From positions 122,049 to 186,048 of the forward strand of contig NZ_JAEKIA010000004.1 in assembly GCF_016405145.1 (NCBI RefSeq): a stretch of 64,000 nt of DNA, read 5' to 3'. The notes beneath the pieces are model-generated. The model saw only the letters and a list, made by a program, of their open reading frames with translations, was not told where the DNA came from and searched no databases. This DNA comes from Schaalia cardiffensis (lineage in GTDB: Bacteria; Actinomycetota; Actinomycetes; Actinomycetales; Actinomycetaceae). Positions 1 through 7,823 of this stretch are shown here, in pieces (position 1 is the first letter of the stretch; each line of letters begins with the position of its first letter). The position numbers and the translations under genes are program-made.

Positions 1-370
1 CATGATGGGCGCCAATTCGACGCAGAATCCGACCGTGCTCGCGTGAGATCGCCTTCGTCCAGATGGAGGGCATCCCAAGGTCTACGAGGTTCGCGGTGAT
101 GAGGACCGAGGACTCCAAGGAAGAACCTGCGCCGACGACTGCGGCCCTAAACTCTCGGGCGCCAAGCTGTTCGAGGGCGTCCATGGAGGTCGCGTCGGCC
201 TCGACAAGGGGGAAGCGCCCGGCGAAAGCGCGAACCCGAGCCGGGTCCCTCTCAACGGCGAGGATTTCGTAGCCGAGCTTGTCAAGGGTGACCGCCACAG
301 CCGAGCCGAAACGCCCGAGCCCGATGACGAGCGTCCCAGACGTCAGATCCTTGCTTTCCTCGTGTGCCAT
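1..370 (-). CDS. ktrA: KtrA/TrkA-type potassium channel regulatory subunit (partial, C-terminus outside window)
   Basis: This is the regulatory, cytoplasmic RCK subunit of a Ktr/Trk potassium uptake system. It binds nucleotide and gates the membrane subunit. Translation from the ATG at 370 gives MAHEESKDLTSGTLVIGLGR, then a Rossmann GLGRFGSAVA loop, an acidic residue at the end of strand 2 (AVERDPAR) and LVEADATSMDAL, the usual TrkA-N pattern. About 123 residues are visible; the rest, including any RCK-C domain, lies beyond the left edge. It follows the pore subunit gene by 36 bp on the same strand, so the two are probably one transcript. The family call is firm; Ktr rather than Trk is inferred from the paired gene. 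Confidence 0.88.
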   Translation of the reverse strand, partial: MAHEESKDLTSGTLVIGLGRFGSAVAVTLDKLGYEILAVERDPARVRAFAGRFPLVEADATSMDALEQLGAREFRAAVVGAGSSLESSVLITANLVDLGMPSIWTKAISREHGRILRRIGAHH

Positions 371-406
371 GACCGCCATTATGCCCGTTCACGGCTCTCT
401 GCGTGC

Positions 407-1930
407 TCAGCCGATGATCGGGCGCTCTTCTGGCATGCGGATGACGCGGGAACGCTCCCGCAGTGCCAGAGCGGCTGCGACCGTCATGGAGCCGGTGCGC
501 CCGGCGAACATGAGAGCGATGAGGACGTATTTCGCCAGCGGCGGCAAAGTCGCGCTGATCCCCGTTGACAAACCAACGGTTGCGAAAGCGGAGATCGTTT
601 CGAAGAGGACCGCGTCGAGGGAGTAGTTCGTCAAGGTGAGCAGCAAGACGACGGAGACGGCAACCATCGCCATTCCGAGGAGGGACACTGCGACCGCGAG
701 GCGGACAACGGAAGGGGGAATGCGCCGCCCGAAGGTTTCAATGTCCTGATCGCCCCGGGCTTCGGCGATGACCGCGAGGACGAGGACCGCGAAGGTCGTG
801 ACTTTCACACCTCCTGCAGTCGAGGCTGAACCGCCGCCGATCATCATGAGGATGTCTTGCACGAAGTGGGTCTGGGGGCGCATCAATCCGACATCGAGAG
901 CCGATAGGCCCGAAGAACGCGAGTTCACGCCGGCGAGGAGCGCATTGAGGATCCTCGAGGGGGTGTCGAGGGCGCCGAGGGTTGCGGGGTTCGTCCACTC
1001 GGTCAGGGCGAGCATGACGGAGCCGATGAGCGCGAGGATGAGGTACACGGAGAGGGTGAGCTTCGTGTGGAGTGCCCATTTTCTTGGTGTTCGCCAGTGG
1101 GCGTTGAGGTCTTGAATGACGGGGAAGCCGATTGCTCCGATGAAAGTGCCCAGGGTGATGGGGATCAGCATCCACCCGTCTGTCACATGCGGAGAGAGCC
1201 CTTCGACCATGATGACGAAGCCCGCGTTGTTGAATACGGAGATCGCCATGAAAACGGCCTGCCAGGCGGCGGAGAGGGGAGCATGTCCCAGGGTGAGGAA
1301 CCTGGGGAAGAAGAGGACGGCGAGAAGAGCTTCAGCACTTAAGGAGGCGGTGAAGACCGCTTTGAGTAGGCCCGTGATTTGGCCGAGGCCATCGGATTTC
1401 GTCTCTTGGGCGGCGAGCATGCGCTGGGTGAGTCCCAGGTGGCGAGAAACCGCGAAACCGAGGATCGAGGCGAGGGTCATGACCCCCAGGCCACCGATCA
1501 TGATGCCCAGGGCGATGACGGCTTGGCCGAAGATGGTCCATGAGCTCGCCGTGTCGATTGTCGTCAAACCCGTGACGCACACTGCGGACACTGCGGTGAA
1601 GAGAACATCAACGAAGGCGATGGGCCGTTCGGGAACGGTGGCGAAGGGCAGGGAGAGCAAAGCGGTGATCGTCGCGATGATTAAAGCGAAAACACCGAGG
1701 GCGAGGCGCGCTGGAGCGTAGCGGGCTTCGCGGGTGAACCAGCTCTTGAAGGAGTCGATTTTTCCTTCCTTCGGCCCGATAGGCCCGTCAACAGGGCGAA
1801 CGAAGGGCGAAGGCGTGGTGCCGAAATCCTCCACGGTGACGGGGGTAAGCGCGGAGCCCCGTGATTTCAGATTCCCCGTACCAAGGGGAGAAACGATGGG
1901 GGAGGAGGAGCGTCTTTTGCGAGGTGCCAT
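407..1930 (-). CDS. ktrB: KtrB/TrkH-type potassium uptake pore subunit
   Basis: This is the membrane pore subunit of a Ktr-type K+ transporter, 507 residues. After a basic and polar N-terminal tail of about 75 residues it shows many hydrophobic segments and four pore-loop-like stretches typical of the superfamily of K+ transporters: SAVCVTGLTTIDTAS, VFNNAGFVIM, VNSRSSGLSALD and AFATVGLSTGIS, each with the selectivity-filter glycine. The cytoplasmic tail is longer than in the best-known KtrB proteins. The gene lies directly upstream of the RCK subunit gene on the minus strand, which fits a two-gene potassium uptake operon. The start is the ATG at 1930; no competing start has a better ribosome site. 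Confidence 0.9.
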   Translation of the reverse strand: MAPRKRRSSSPIVSPLGTGNLKSRGSALTPVTVEDFGTTPSPFVRPVDGPIGPKEGKIDSFKSWFTREARYAPARLALGVFALIIATITALLSLPFATVPERPIAFVDVLFTAVSAVCVTGLTTIDTASSWTIFGQAVIALGIMIGGLGVMTLASILGFAVSRHLGLTQRMLAAQETKSDGLGQITGLLKAVFTASLSAEALLAVLFFPRFLTLGHAPLSAAWQAVFMAISVFNNAGFVIMVEGLSPHVTDGWMLIPITLGTFIGAIGFPVIQDLNAHWRTPRKWALHTKLTLSVYLILALIGSVMLALTEWTNPATLGALDTPSRILNALLAGVNSRSSGLSALDVGLMRPQTHFVQDILMMIGGGSASTAGGVKVTTFAVLVLAVIAEARGDQDIETFGRRIPPSVVRLAVAVSLLGMAMVAVSVVLLLTLTNYSLDAVLFETISAFATVGLSTGISATLPPLAKYVLIALMFAGRTGSMTVAAALALRERSRVIRMPEERPIIG

Positions 1931-2129
1931 GCCCCGTCCTTCCTCGCCCCTTGGGGCGCGTGTCGCACTTCGAGTCGCCCGATGGGCTCCTCGTCTTCAA
2001 AGACCGAGAAGATTTCCTTGTGGAACTTGCTAAGGCTCGGCCCTCAGGCACTAGTATGTCCCCTGAGGCGGCCTAAGCAACGGATGGTCGATTCCGAGCG
2101 CCTCGCCAACGAGGTTTTCAGGAGTCTTC

Positions 2130-2348
2130 ATGGTGCACCAGCCCGCCCCCCGTTTCATGACGGTTTCCGAAGTGGCGGATCTTATGCGCGTGTCCAAGAT
2201 GACCGTCTACCGCCTCATTCACTCCGGCGAGATGCCCGCGATCAGGGTCGGGAAGAGCTTCCGCGTCCCCGAAGCGGCGGTCGGTCAACTCATCAACTCC
2301 GGTCTTGCCGATCACAGTGATGATCGGGCTGCGGGAATCAGCGGCTGA
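2130..2348 (+). CDS. Excisionase-family helix-turn-helix DNA-binding protein
   Basis: A 72-residue protein consisting almost only of a MerR-like winged helix-turn-helix of the excisionase (HTH_17) type. Residues 9-60 read MTVSEVADLMRVSKMTVYRL, then IHSGEMPAIRVGKSFRVPEA, the standard helix-turn-helix plus wing. An AGGAG ribosome site sits 5-6 bases before the ATG at 2130. In actinobacteria a gene of this kind often sits directly before the bS22 ribosomal protein gene, as here. It is probably a transcriptional regulator related to BldC rather than a phage excisionase, since no integrase or attachment site is nearby. Its targets are unknown. Confidence 0.8.
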   Translation: MVHQPAPRFMTVSEVADLMRVSKMTVYRLIHSGEMPAIRVGKSFRVPEAAVGQLINSGLADHSDDRAAGISG

Positions 2349-2443
2349 AGCGGGTAGGATATCCCCGCTGCGGTCCAGACGACCGCGATCACTCGAGCGG
2401 TAGTGACCTCTGCCGCGCAAACCGAACACGAGGGAGGAACCCC

Positions 2444-2542
2444 ATGGGCTCCGTCATCAAGAAGCGCCGTAAGCGCATGGCGAAGAAGAAGCACCGTAAG
2501 CTGCTCCGCAAGACGCGTCACCAGCGTCGTAACAAGAAGTGA
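2444..2542 (+). CDS. Small ribosomal protein bS22 (AURKAIP1/COX24 domain protein)
   Basis: A 32-residue, extremely basic protein beginning MGSVIKKRRKRMAKKKHRKL. It matches the actinobacterial AURKAIP1/COX24-domain peptide, identified in mycobacterial ribosomes as bS22, which binds 16S rRNA of the small subunit. A GGGAGGAACCCC ribosome site precedes the ATG. It lies 95 bp after the HTH gene and is followed seven bases after its stop by a strong terminator. It was found from the sequence and the conserved neighbourhood. Confidence 0.92.
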   Translation: MGSVIKKRRKRMAKKKHRKLLRKTRHQRRNKK

Positions 2543-2548
2543 GCTTCA

Positions 2549-2582
2549 GGGCCCGACCTCATGAGGTCGGGCCCAGCTTTTA
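2549..2582 (+). terminator. Intrinsic terminator after the bS22 gene
   Basis: A perfect 26-base palindrome at 2549-2574 (arms GGGCCCGACCTC, loop around AT) is followed by AGCTTTTA. This is a standard hairpin plus short T-tract immediately downstream of the bS22 stop codon. Confidence 0.88.
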
Positions 2583-2735
2583 TGCGCCTTCGCCCTCGTG
2601 TGCGCAGGTACCGCGCTCCTGTGCCCCATCAGCCCGTCGCCGAGCGGAGTGCCCTCGTGTGTGCAGGACAGTCGAGTGGAGAGCTCAAAGGGGCCCTTTC
2701 ACCCTTGAGCGGAGCGGGCGTGAGAGAATCGACCC

Positions 2736-3404
2736 ATGACTTCGACGAAGATTCACGTCATGCGCCACGGCGAGGTGGATAACCCCAAGGGCATCCTGTA
2801 CGGGCGCCTGCCCGGCTATGGGCTCACGCCCCTCGGCCATGAGATGGCGCAAAGAGGCGCGGACTTTCTTCGCGACCAGGGAGCGGACATCACCGCTGTG
2901 ATCTCCTCCCCTCTGCTGCGCGCACAGCTCACCGCCGCCCCGACTGCCTCCGCCTACGATTTGCCGATTAACTCCGATCCGCGTCTGATTGAGGCAGGCA
3001 ATAATTTCGAGGGCCTGCCGGTGAACGCCGATCGTTCCCTCCTCCTGCGTCCCTCCGCCTGGAAGAACTACCTCAGGCCCTTGGAGCCCAGTTGGGGCGA
3101 GCCCTACATCGATATCGCTCAACGTATGCGAGCGGCCGTCTCCGGGGCTCTCAAAGTCGCGAAGGGGCATGAGGCGCTTATCGTCTCGCATCAAAGTCCC
3201 ATTACGATCCTCACGCGCTTCGCTCGCAAACAGCCTCTGGCTCACGCACCCTGGTCGCGTCAGTGCTCTTTGGCGTCGATCACGAGCTTCGAGTTCGAAG
3301 ACGCGACGCTCATCGGGATCTCCTATGCGGAGCCGAGCGCCGATTTGCTTGAACACGCGCAGGACATGACGCCCGGCGATTCTGCAGCCGCGCTCAAACG
3401 CTAA
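2736..3404 (+). CDS. Histidine phosphatase family protein (phosphoglycerate mutase-like)
   Basis: A 222-residue protein of the branch-1 histidine phosphatase superfamily. The catalytic RHG motif is at the N-terminus (HVMRHGEVDNPKG), the second arginine region is ISSPLLRAQLTA, and the second histidine is in ALIVSHQSPI. A glutamate lies in the expected middle region (RLIEAGNNFEGLP). Family members are broad-specificity phosphatases or cofactor-dependent mutases; the sequence does not decide the substrate. The ATG at 2736 gives the RHG motif at its usual distance from the start. In many actinobacteria a similar gene stands near menaquinone genes, but no functional tie is shown here. Confidence 0.85.
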   Translation: MTSTKIHVMRHGEVDNPKGILYGRLPGYGLTPLGHEMAQRGADFLRDQGADITAVISSPLLRAQLTAAPTASAYDLPINSDPRLIEAGNNFEGLPVNADRSLLLRPSAWKNYLRPLEPSWGEPYIDIAQRMRAAVSGALKVAKGHEALIVSHQSPITILTRFARKQPLAHAPWSRQCSLASITSFEFEDATLIGISYAEPSADLLEHAQDMTPGDSAAALKR

Positions 3405-3507
3405 GGCCTTGTGGGACCCAGGGCTGAAGAGCCCAGCGCCCCGGGAAAAGCAATTAGACGGAAAGCCGATCAGAGGGAAAACGACTAGGTGGGAAAGGGA
3501 AAGCCGA

Positions 3508-3954
3508 TCATTCGGGGTGAGACTCCCCTTCTGGCGAATCAGCGGAGGAATCACCTTGATCCGAAGCGGAGTCGTCTTTGAGGCGGCGGCGCCGCTCTTC
3601 TTCCGCTTTCTTGCGCTCGCGCTGGATATCGCGTTCCAAACGGAAAAGGAACTCCGGATCATCATCAGGCGCAGACGGCCTGGCGGCGGGGCCTTGAGGG
3701 CTGTGAGGGCGCTGGGAGTTCGGGAATGCAAGGCCCGGGAGCGGAGCCTGTCCGGCCTCGGCGCGGGCCACGGCTTTCACGATGATCCACGCGATCGAGC
3801 CGAGCGAGAAGGAGGGAATCGTAATGATGATGAGGATCAGCCACATAGCCTTCGGGATCCGAGCGGGGATCTGATCCTCGAGAGTCTTCACACAATCGGC
3901 TAACGCGTACACGGTGATCGCGATCCACAAGACGATGGCGGCAATCCTCAGCAT
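3508..3954 (-). CDS. PLDc_N-domain small membrane protein
   Basis: A 148-residue protein whose first 65 residues match the phospholipase D N-terminal (PLDc_N) domain: two membrane helices (MLRIAAIVLWIAITVYALAD, and about residues 37-60) separated by a short polar hairpin. The remaining 85 residues are a charged tail with a likely helical stretch rich in Arg, Glu and Lys (about residues 98-130). The catalytic HKD motifs of phospholipase D are absent, so this is not an active PLD. Its role is unknown; similar proteins are common in actinobacteria. It lies downstream of menA on the same strand but 191 bp away. Confidence 0.75.
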   Translation of the reverse strand: MLRIAAIVLWIAITVYALADCVKTLEDQIPARIPKAMWLILIIITIPSFSLGSIAWIIVKAVARAEAGQAPLPGLAFPNSQRPHSPQGPAARPSAPDDDPEFLFRLERDIQRERKKAEEERRRRLKDDSASDQGDSSADSPEGESHPE

Positions 3955-4145
3955 CCATTGATCCTATCGTCGAGCCGGGAAGTGTGCGATGCGGAGGACA
4001 AAGCTTCAGAAGCTGAGAGGAAGGCCTCGAGGACACGCCGAAGAGGGGCGCGTGAGAAACTCTTCAAGAGTACAGAAGACAACCCCCTCAAGGAGGCAGA
4101 AGAGAAACCTCCGAAGAACCAAGAGGAGCTTTCCTGCAATGACGA

Positions 4146-5039
4146 TCAGGCGAGGACCAAGAAGACGCTGATCTCCACGGCCCATGCGAGGGTGAACAGG
4201 CCCGTTCTTTTAATCGCGGGGATCAAGGAACTTCCACGCCTTCCACTCGCGAGCACCCAGACGGCATGCGCTGCCCCCACACTTGTGACGACGAGGGCGA
4301 GCAGGACGACAAAGACGGGAAAACCCAGGAAGGAGACGACAACACCGAGAATGCCGATCGCGAAGGCGAAGCAGGCCACGTAGACGCCGCGAGAAGGCAT
4401 ATCGCCCAGACGAACCGCCAGGGTTTTCTTACCCGACTCCCTATCAGAGGGAATATCTCGAATGTTGTTCGCCATGAGAAGGGCCACCGAAAGTAGCCCC
4501 AGTGCGCTCGCCAGAGCCCACAGCCACCCCGGAGCCTGCGGGAGCTGCGTCCACGTCGTCCCCACGCAGGCCATGAGGCCGAAGAACACGAAGACGAAGA
4601 GCTCGGACAAACCGATTCCCATATACCCGTAGGGGGTGCGGCCACCCGTGTAGAACCAGGCGGCGACCACTGCGGCGATGCCCGGGACGACGAGGAGCCA
4701 CGCGCCCGATAGGGCGAGAAGGATCAGACCTGCGACTCCTGCGACCCCGAAGCAGGACAGAGCCGCAATGAGGACATTCTTCGGCTCCGTCAAACGCCCG
4801 CCCGTCAGTCTGGCAGGCCCCTGTCGATTCTCGTCGGTCCCTCGAATCCCATCGGAGTAGTCGTTCGAGTAGTTCACTCCGATCTGCAGTGCGAGCGCGA
4901 CGAGGAAAGCGAGGCCCGCTCTCAGGGGGGCGAATGCACCCAGGTGAATGGCGGCTGCCGTACCGACGAGGACGGGGGCGGCCGCAGCGGGAAGGGTCCG
5001 CGGCCGGGCGCCCTCGATCCACTCGCTCAACGAAGCCAC
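4146..5039 (-). CDS. menA: 1,4-dihydroxy-2-naphthoate polyprenyltransferase MenA
   Basis: This integral membrane UbiA-family enzyme attaches the polyprenyl chain to 1,4-dihydroxy-2-naphthoate, giving demethylmenaquinone. The 297-residue protein has both Asp-rich motifs: NYSNDYSDGIRGTDENR (about residue 60-76) and NNIRDIPSDRESGKKTLAVR (about residue 190-209), with multiple hydrophobic helices between and after. Length and motif spacing are typical for bacterial MenA. The gene follows menE by 22 bp on the minus strand and is probably cotranscribed with it. The start at 5039 agrees with the family start, SEWIEGARPRTLPAA. Confidence 0.95.
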   Translation of the reverse strand: MASLSEWIEGARPRTLPAAAAPVLVGTAAAIHLGAFAPLRAGLAFLVALALQIGVNYSNDYSDGIRGTDENRQGPARLTGGRLTEPKNVLIAALSCFGVAGVAGLILLALSGAWLLVVPGIAAVVAAWFYTGGRTPYGYMGIGLSELFVFVFFGLMACVGTTWTQLPQAPGWLWALASALGLLSVALLMANNIRDIPSDRESGKKTLAVRLGDMPSRGVYVACFAFAIGILGVVVSFLGFPVFVVLLALVVTSVGAAHAVWVLASGRRGSSLIPAIKRTGLFTLAWAVEISVFLVLA

Positions 5040-5061
5040 GTGAAGCTCTCCTTCCGGCGTT

Positions 5062-6390
5062 TTAACGCCACCATTCGCGCTCAGGCGAGCTCGTCGTCGA
5101 AGCGAGTTCGAGCCCCTTCATCCGGTCGATCTTCATCCCTTCGAGATAGGGGAGGGCGTCGACTGCGACAACCCTGCGCGGAGCTGCGGTGCGGCCAATG
5201 ATCCCACCTACATGATCGCGAACCTTGCGTCCAAGGGCGGCCATCTGCTTGGCATCAGTGGGCATGGAGCGGGGAACGACGAGGGCGGTGACGGCCTCGC
5301 CCCACTTCTCATCGGGAGTTGAGGTCACCCACACATCGACAACATCTTCGCAGGTCAGAGCAGCATCGAGGACCTGTTGGGGAGCGACGTTGAGGCCGCC
5401 GGTGACGATGATGTCATCAGCGCGCCCATCAACGCGGACCTGCCCGCCCGCGGTGATGAGCCCCAGATCACCGGTCAGGAGCCAGGTGTGCCCGCCCTCT
5501 TCGAAGAAAGGATCGGCGGTGCCATCCAGGTAGCGGGTCATCACTGTTGGGCCACCAATGGCGATACGCGGTTGGCCGTCCTTGTCGAGAATACGGACCT
5601 CGACGCCCTCGAGTGGGATGCCGTCGTAGACGCAGCCCCCGCAGGTTTCCGTCATCCCGTAGGTCTCCCGGACCTTCAAGCCCAGTTCCCTGGCGCGTTC
5701 GATCAGGCCCGGACGGGAGGCAGAACCTCCGACGAGAATCGCCGAAAGGCGGCGCATGGCGTGAAGAACCTCATCATCCGCATCGAGGCACTCGGCCAAT
5801 TGGGTGGGCACCAGCGACAAATAGCCCGGCACATCCGGGTTTTGGGTCGCTCCGGCGATGGCGGGCAGGAGCGCTCGCGGATCGAAAGACGTCTCAACAT
5901 CAACGATGAAAGGATTCGTCCCGGCGAGAGCGGAACGCAACATGACAAGAGCCCCTGCAATGTGGTGAGCGGGAAGCGCGAGAATCCAATTCCCCGGGCC
6001 AGAAAGCGCGGCATCGGTCGCTTGGATGGAAGCGACGATCGCTTCGACGGATAAGCCGACGAGACGGGGATCCCCAGATGTTGAGCCCGAGGTGCGGATC
6101 ACCAGGTCAATGCCCTCGAAGAAGTCCGGGTCCTCGAGTTTGTCGGCGAGCTGCGGATACTGATCGGCGGGAAAGGCCTCTGTGGGGGATTGGGAGGCAC
6201 CCCGAAGAGTCGATGGGGCGACCTCTGCGGGGTCGCGAAGGACCACGACTGTGTGCGGGGCCGGGTGCTCCGGGTCCGCCTGGCGCTCCTCGTACAACTC
6301 AATGAGCTTATGTAAAGAGGCGTTCGCGAGGGCGATGGCGCCGATGTTCGTTCCTCCGGGGACGACGAGGACGCGTGGCTCGGGCATCAT
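5062..6390 (-). CDS. menE: O-succinylbenzoate-CoA ligase MenE
   Basis: An adenylate-forming enzyme that activates o-succinylbenzoate to its CoA ester before ring closure by MenB. The 442-residue protein shows the ANL signatures in order: phosphate loop RTSGSTSGDPRLVGLS (about 115-130), a YGMTETCGG motif (about 245-253), TGDLG (about 307) and the hinge plus C-terminal domain GRADDIIVTGGLNVAP. Two adjacent ATG codons (6390 and 6387) could serve as the start. The protein is somewhat shorter than typical acyl-CoA ligases, as usual for actinobacterial MenE. The neighbouring menA and menB support the assignment. Confidence 0.92.
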   Translation of the reverse strand: MMPEPRVLVVPGGTNIGAIALANASLHKLIELYEERQADPEHPAPHTVVVLRDPAEVAPSTLRGASQSPTEAFPADQYPQLADKLEDPDFFEGIDLVIRTSGSTSGDPRLVGLSVEAIVASIQATDAALSGPGNWILALPAHHIAGALVMLRSALAGTNPFIVDVETSFDPRALLPAIAGATQNPDVPGYLSLVPTQLAECLDADDEVLHAMRRLSAILVGGSASRPGLIERARELGLKVRETYGMTETCGGCVYDGIPLEGVEVRILDKDGQPRIAIGGPTVMTRYLDGTADPFFEEGGHTWLLTGDLGLITAGGQVRVDGRADDIIVTGGLNVAPQQVLDAALTCEDVVDVWVTSTPDEKWGEAVTALVVPRSMPTDAKQMAALGRKVRDHVGGIIGRTAAPRRVVAVDALPYLEGMKIDRMKGLELASTTSSPEREWWR

Positions 6391-6783
6391 GACTCCTTGT
6401 ACGACTCGTGAGACTGCTGGAAAAAGATTTGTCTGTCAACAATATGCCGCTCTCGCTTCGAAAACTTGAGGAAGGCGGAAAAGCACGAATCTGTGGCCGA
6501 TTCCCCAAGGAGAGAACACAGGAGAAACCGCGTCTTTCGTGTCTTTCACACCCGCAGCGCGACGGGACGCGCCCCGAGCAGCTCTGGTCTGCGCGTGCAG
6601 AAGCGGGCCTGAAGGGGCCCGCGTTCGTGCAGAGGGAGGGCGCTTCCCCGGAGGGCGGGCGGGGACTTCCCCGGAGAGCTGGCGGGGACCTCCCCGGAGG
6701 GTGGTAGTAAGGACGAGGGCGCGCAGCGCTTGCCCGACGGTCGGGGTTCCCCCGCGAGTCGCGCTCGCTGAGAAGTAGCTCGC
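6391..6783. other. menB-menE spacer with a hairpin and 23-bp repeats
   Basis: This 393-bp stretch lies between the minus-strand menB stop and menE start. No convincing gene was seen. It holds an inverted repeat GCGGGCC/GGCCCGC at 6603-6622, which could end menB transcripts, and three direct repeats with a 23-bp period at about 6644-6712. The menE promoter should lie near 6400-6480. Confidence 0.5.
6644..6712. repeat. Three 23-bp direct repeats
   Basis: The stretch TCCCCGGAG recurs at 6645, 6668 and 6691, an exact 23-bp period. The flanking bases (GGCGGGGAC) are shared by the first two copies; the third diverges after the core. The units are GC-rich and contain short complementary arms (GGGGAC/TCCCC). 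Confidence 0.75.
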
Positions 6784-7764
6784 TTAGAAGTAGTAGGGGT
6801 GAGCGCTCCAATCCGGTTCTCGATGCTCGAGGAAGGCATCACGCCCCTCCTGAGCCTCCGAAGTCATATACGCCATACGAGTCGCCTCGCCTGCGAACAC
6901 CTGCTGACCCGCCATGCCATCATCAGCGAGATTGAAGGCGAACTTCAAAAGGCGGATCGCCTGCGGCGATTTCCTCGCGATCGTCTTGGCCCACTCGAGG
7001 GCCGTGTCCTCCAACTGCGCATGCGGGACGGAGGCGTTGACCACTCCCCAACGCTCAGCCGTATCGGCGTCGTAGCGCCCCGCAAGGAAGAAGATCTCAC
7101 GAGCCCTTTTATCCCCGACCTGGCGGGCGAGCAGAGCCGAGCCGTAGCCCGCGTCGAAACTGCCGACATTCGCGTCGGTCTGCATGAAGGCCGCATGCTC
7201 TTTCGAAGCGATCGACAAATCACACACGACATTCAAAGAATGACCTCCGCCTGCTGCCCACCCGGGGACTACGGCGATCACGACCTTCGGCATGGTGCGG
7301 ATGAGGCGCTGCACTTCGAGAATATGCAGGCGTCCGGCCCGTGCTGGATCAACCTGCTCGCGCCGGGTTTGAAGGTCTGCGTCGGCGTTGGCGCCCTCGA
7401 CCTCGTAACGGTAGCCGTCATTGCCGCGCACCCGCTGGTCGCCGCCCGAGCAGAAGGAATAGCCTCCGTCCTTCGCGCTGGGACCATTGCCCGTGAGGAT
7501 CACCGCCGCAACATCACTCGTCATTCGCGCATGATCGAGGCATCGGTACAGCTCATCGACGGTTCCAGGCCGGAAAGCATTGCGGATGTCGGGGCGGTCG
7601 AAGGCGATGCGCACAACGGGCAGATCCTCCCCATGGGGGCGCCCGTCGATCTCGCGGCCGCGAGAAATCCCCCGGTGATAGGTGAGGTCGTGAAGGTCGA
7701 AGCCGACGACTTCACGCCAGCGATCCGGGTCGAAGGTGTCGGAAACGAAGGGGAGTGCACTCAT
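6784..7764 (-). CDS. menB: 1,4-dihydroxy-2-naphthoyl-CoA synthase MenB
   Basis: A crotonase-fold enzyme that closes the second ring of the naphthoquinone from o-succinylbenzoyl-CoA. The 326-residue protein carries SFCSGGDQRVRG (acyl-CoA and oxyanion region, about 103-114), VIAVVPGWAAGGGHSLNVVC (second oxyanion glycine region) and QTDANVGSFDAGYGSALLAR, a strongly conserved MenB block. The end HREPDWSAHPYYF is also typical of MenB. Its length matches the actinobacterial form, which has an N-terminal extension. It is divergent from the next gene, with a 59-bp gap. The start ATG at 7764 is the first in frame. Confidence 0.95.
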   Translation of the reverse strand: MSALPFVSDTFDPDRWREVVGFDLHDLTYHRGISRGREIDGRPHGEDLPVVRIAFDRPDIRNAFRPGTVDELYRCLDHARMTSDVAAVILTGNGPSAKDGGYSFCSGGDQRVRGNDGYRYEVEGANADADLQTRREQVDPARAGRLHILEVQRLIRTMPKVVIAVVPGWAAGGGHSLNVVCDLSIASKEHAAFMQTDANVGSFDAGYGSALLARQVGDKRAREIFFLAGRYDADTAERWGVVNASVPHAQLEDTALEWAKTIARKSPQAIRLLKFAFNLADDGMAGQQVFAGEATRMAYMTSEAQEGRDAFLEHREPDWSAHPYYF

Positions 7765-7823
7765 GGGTTCAGGGTAGGCGATCCGCCTGAGCTCTTCTTG
7801 CCCGCGCCCGCTACTCTTCGTCC

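Noticed and set aside
2130..2348. Phage excisionase and prophage remnant
   Set aside because: No integrase, attachment site or phage genes nearby, and the position before the bS22 gene is a normal chromosomal arrangement.
3508..3954. Active phospholipase D
   Set aside because: Only the N-terminal membrane domain is present; both HKD catalytic motifs are missing.
3948..4139. A 63-codon gene in the menA to PLDc_N spacer
   Set aside because: It overlaps the start of the neighbouring gene, is Ser-rich with internal near-repeats and has no ribosome site.
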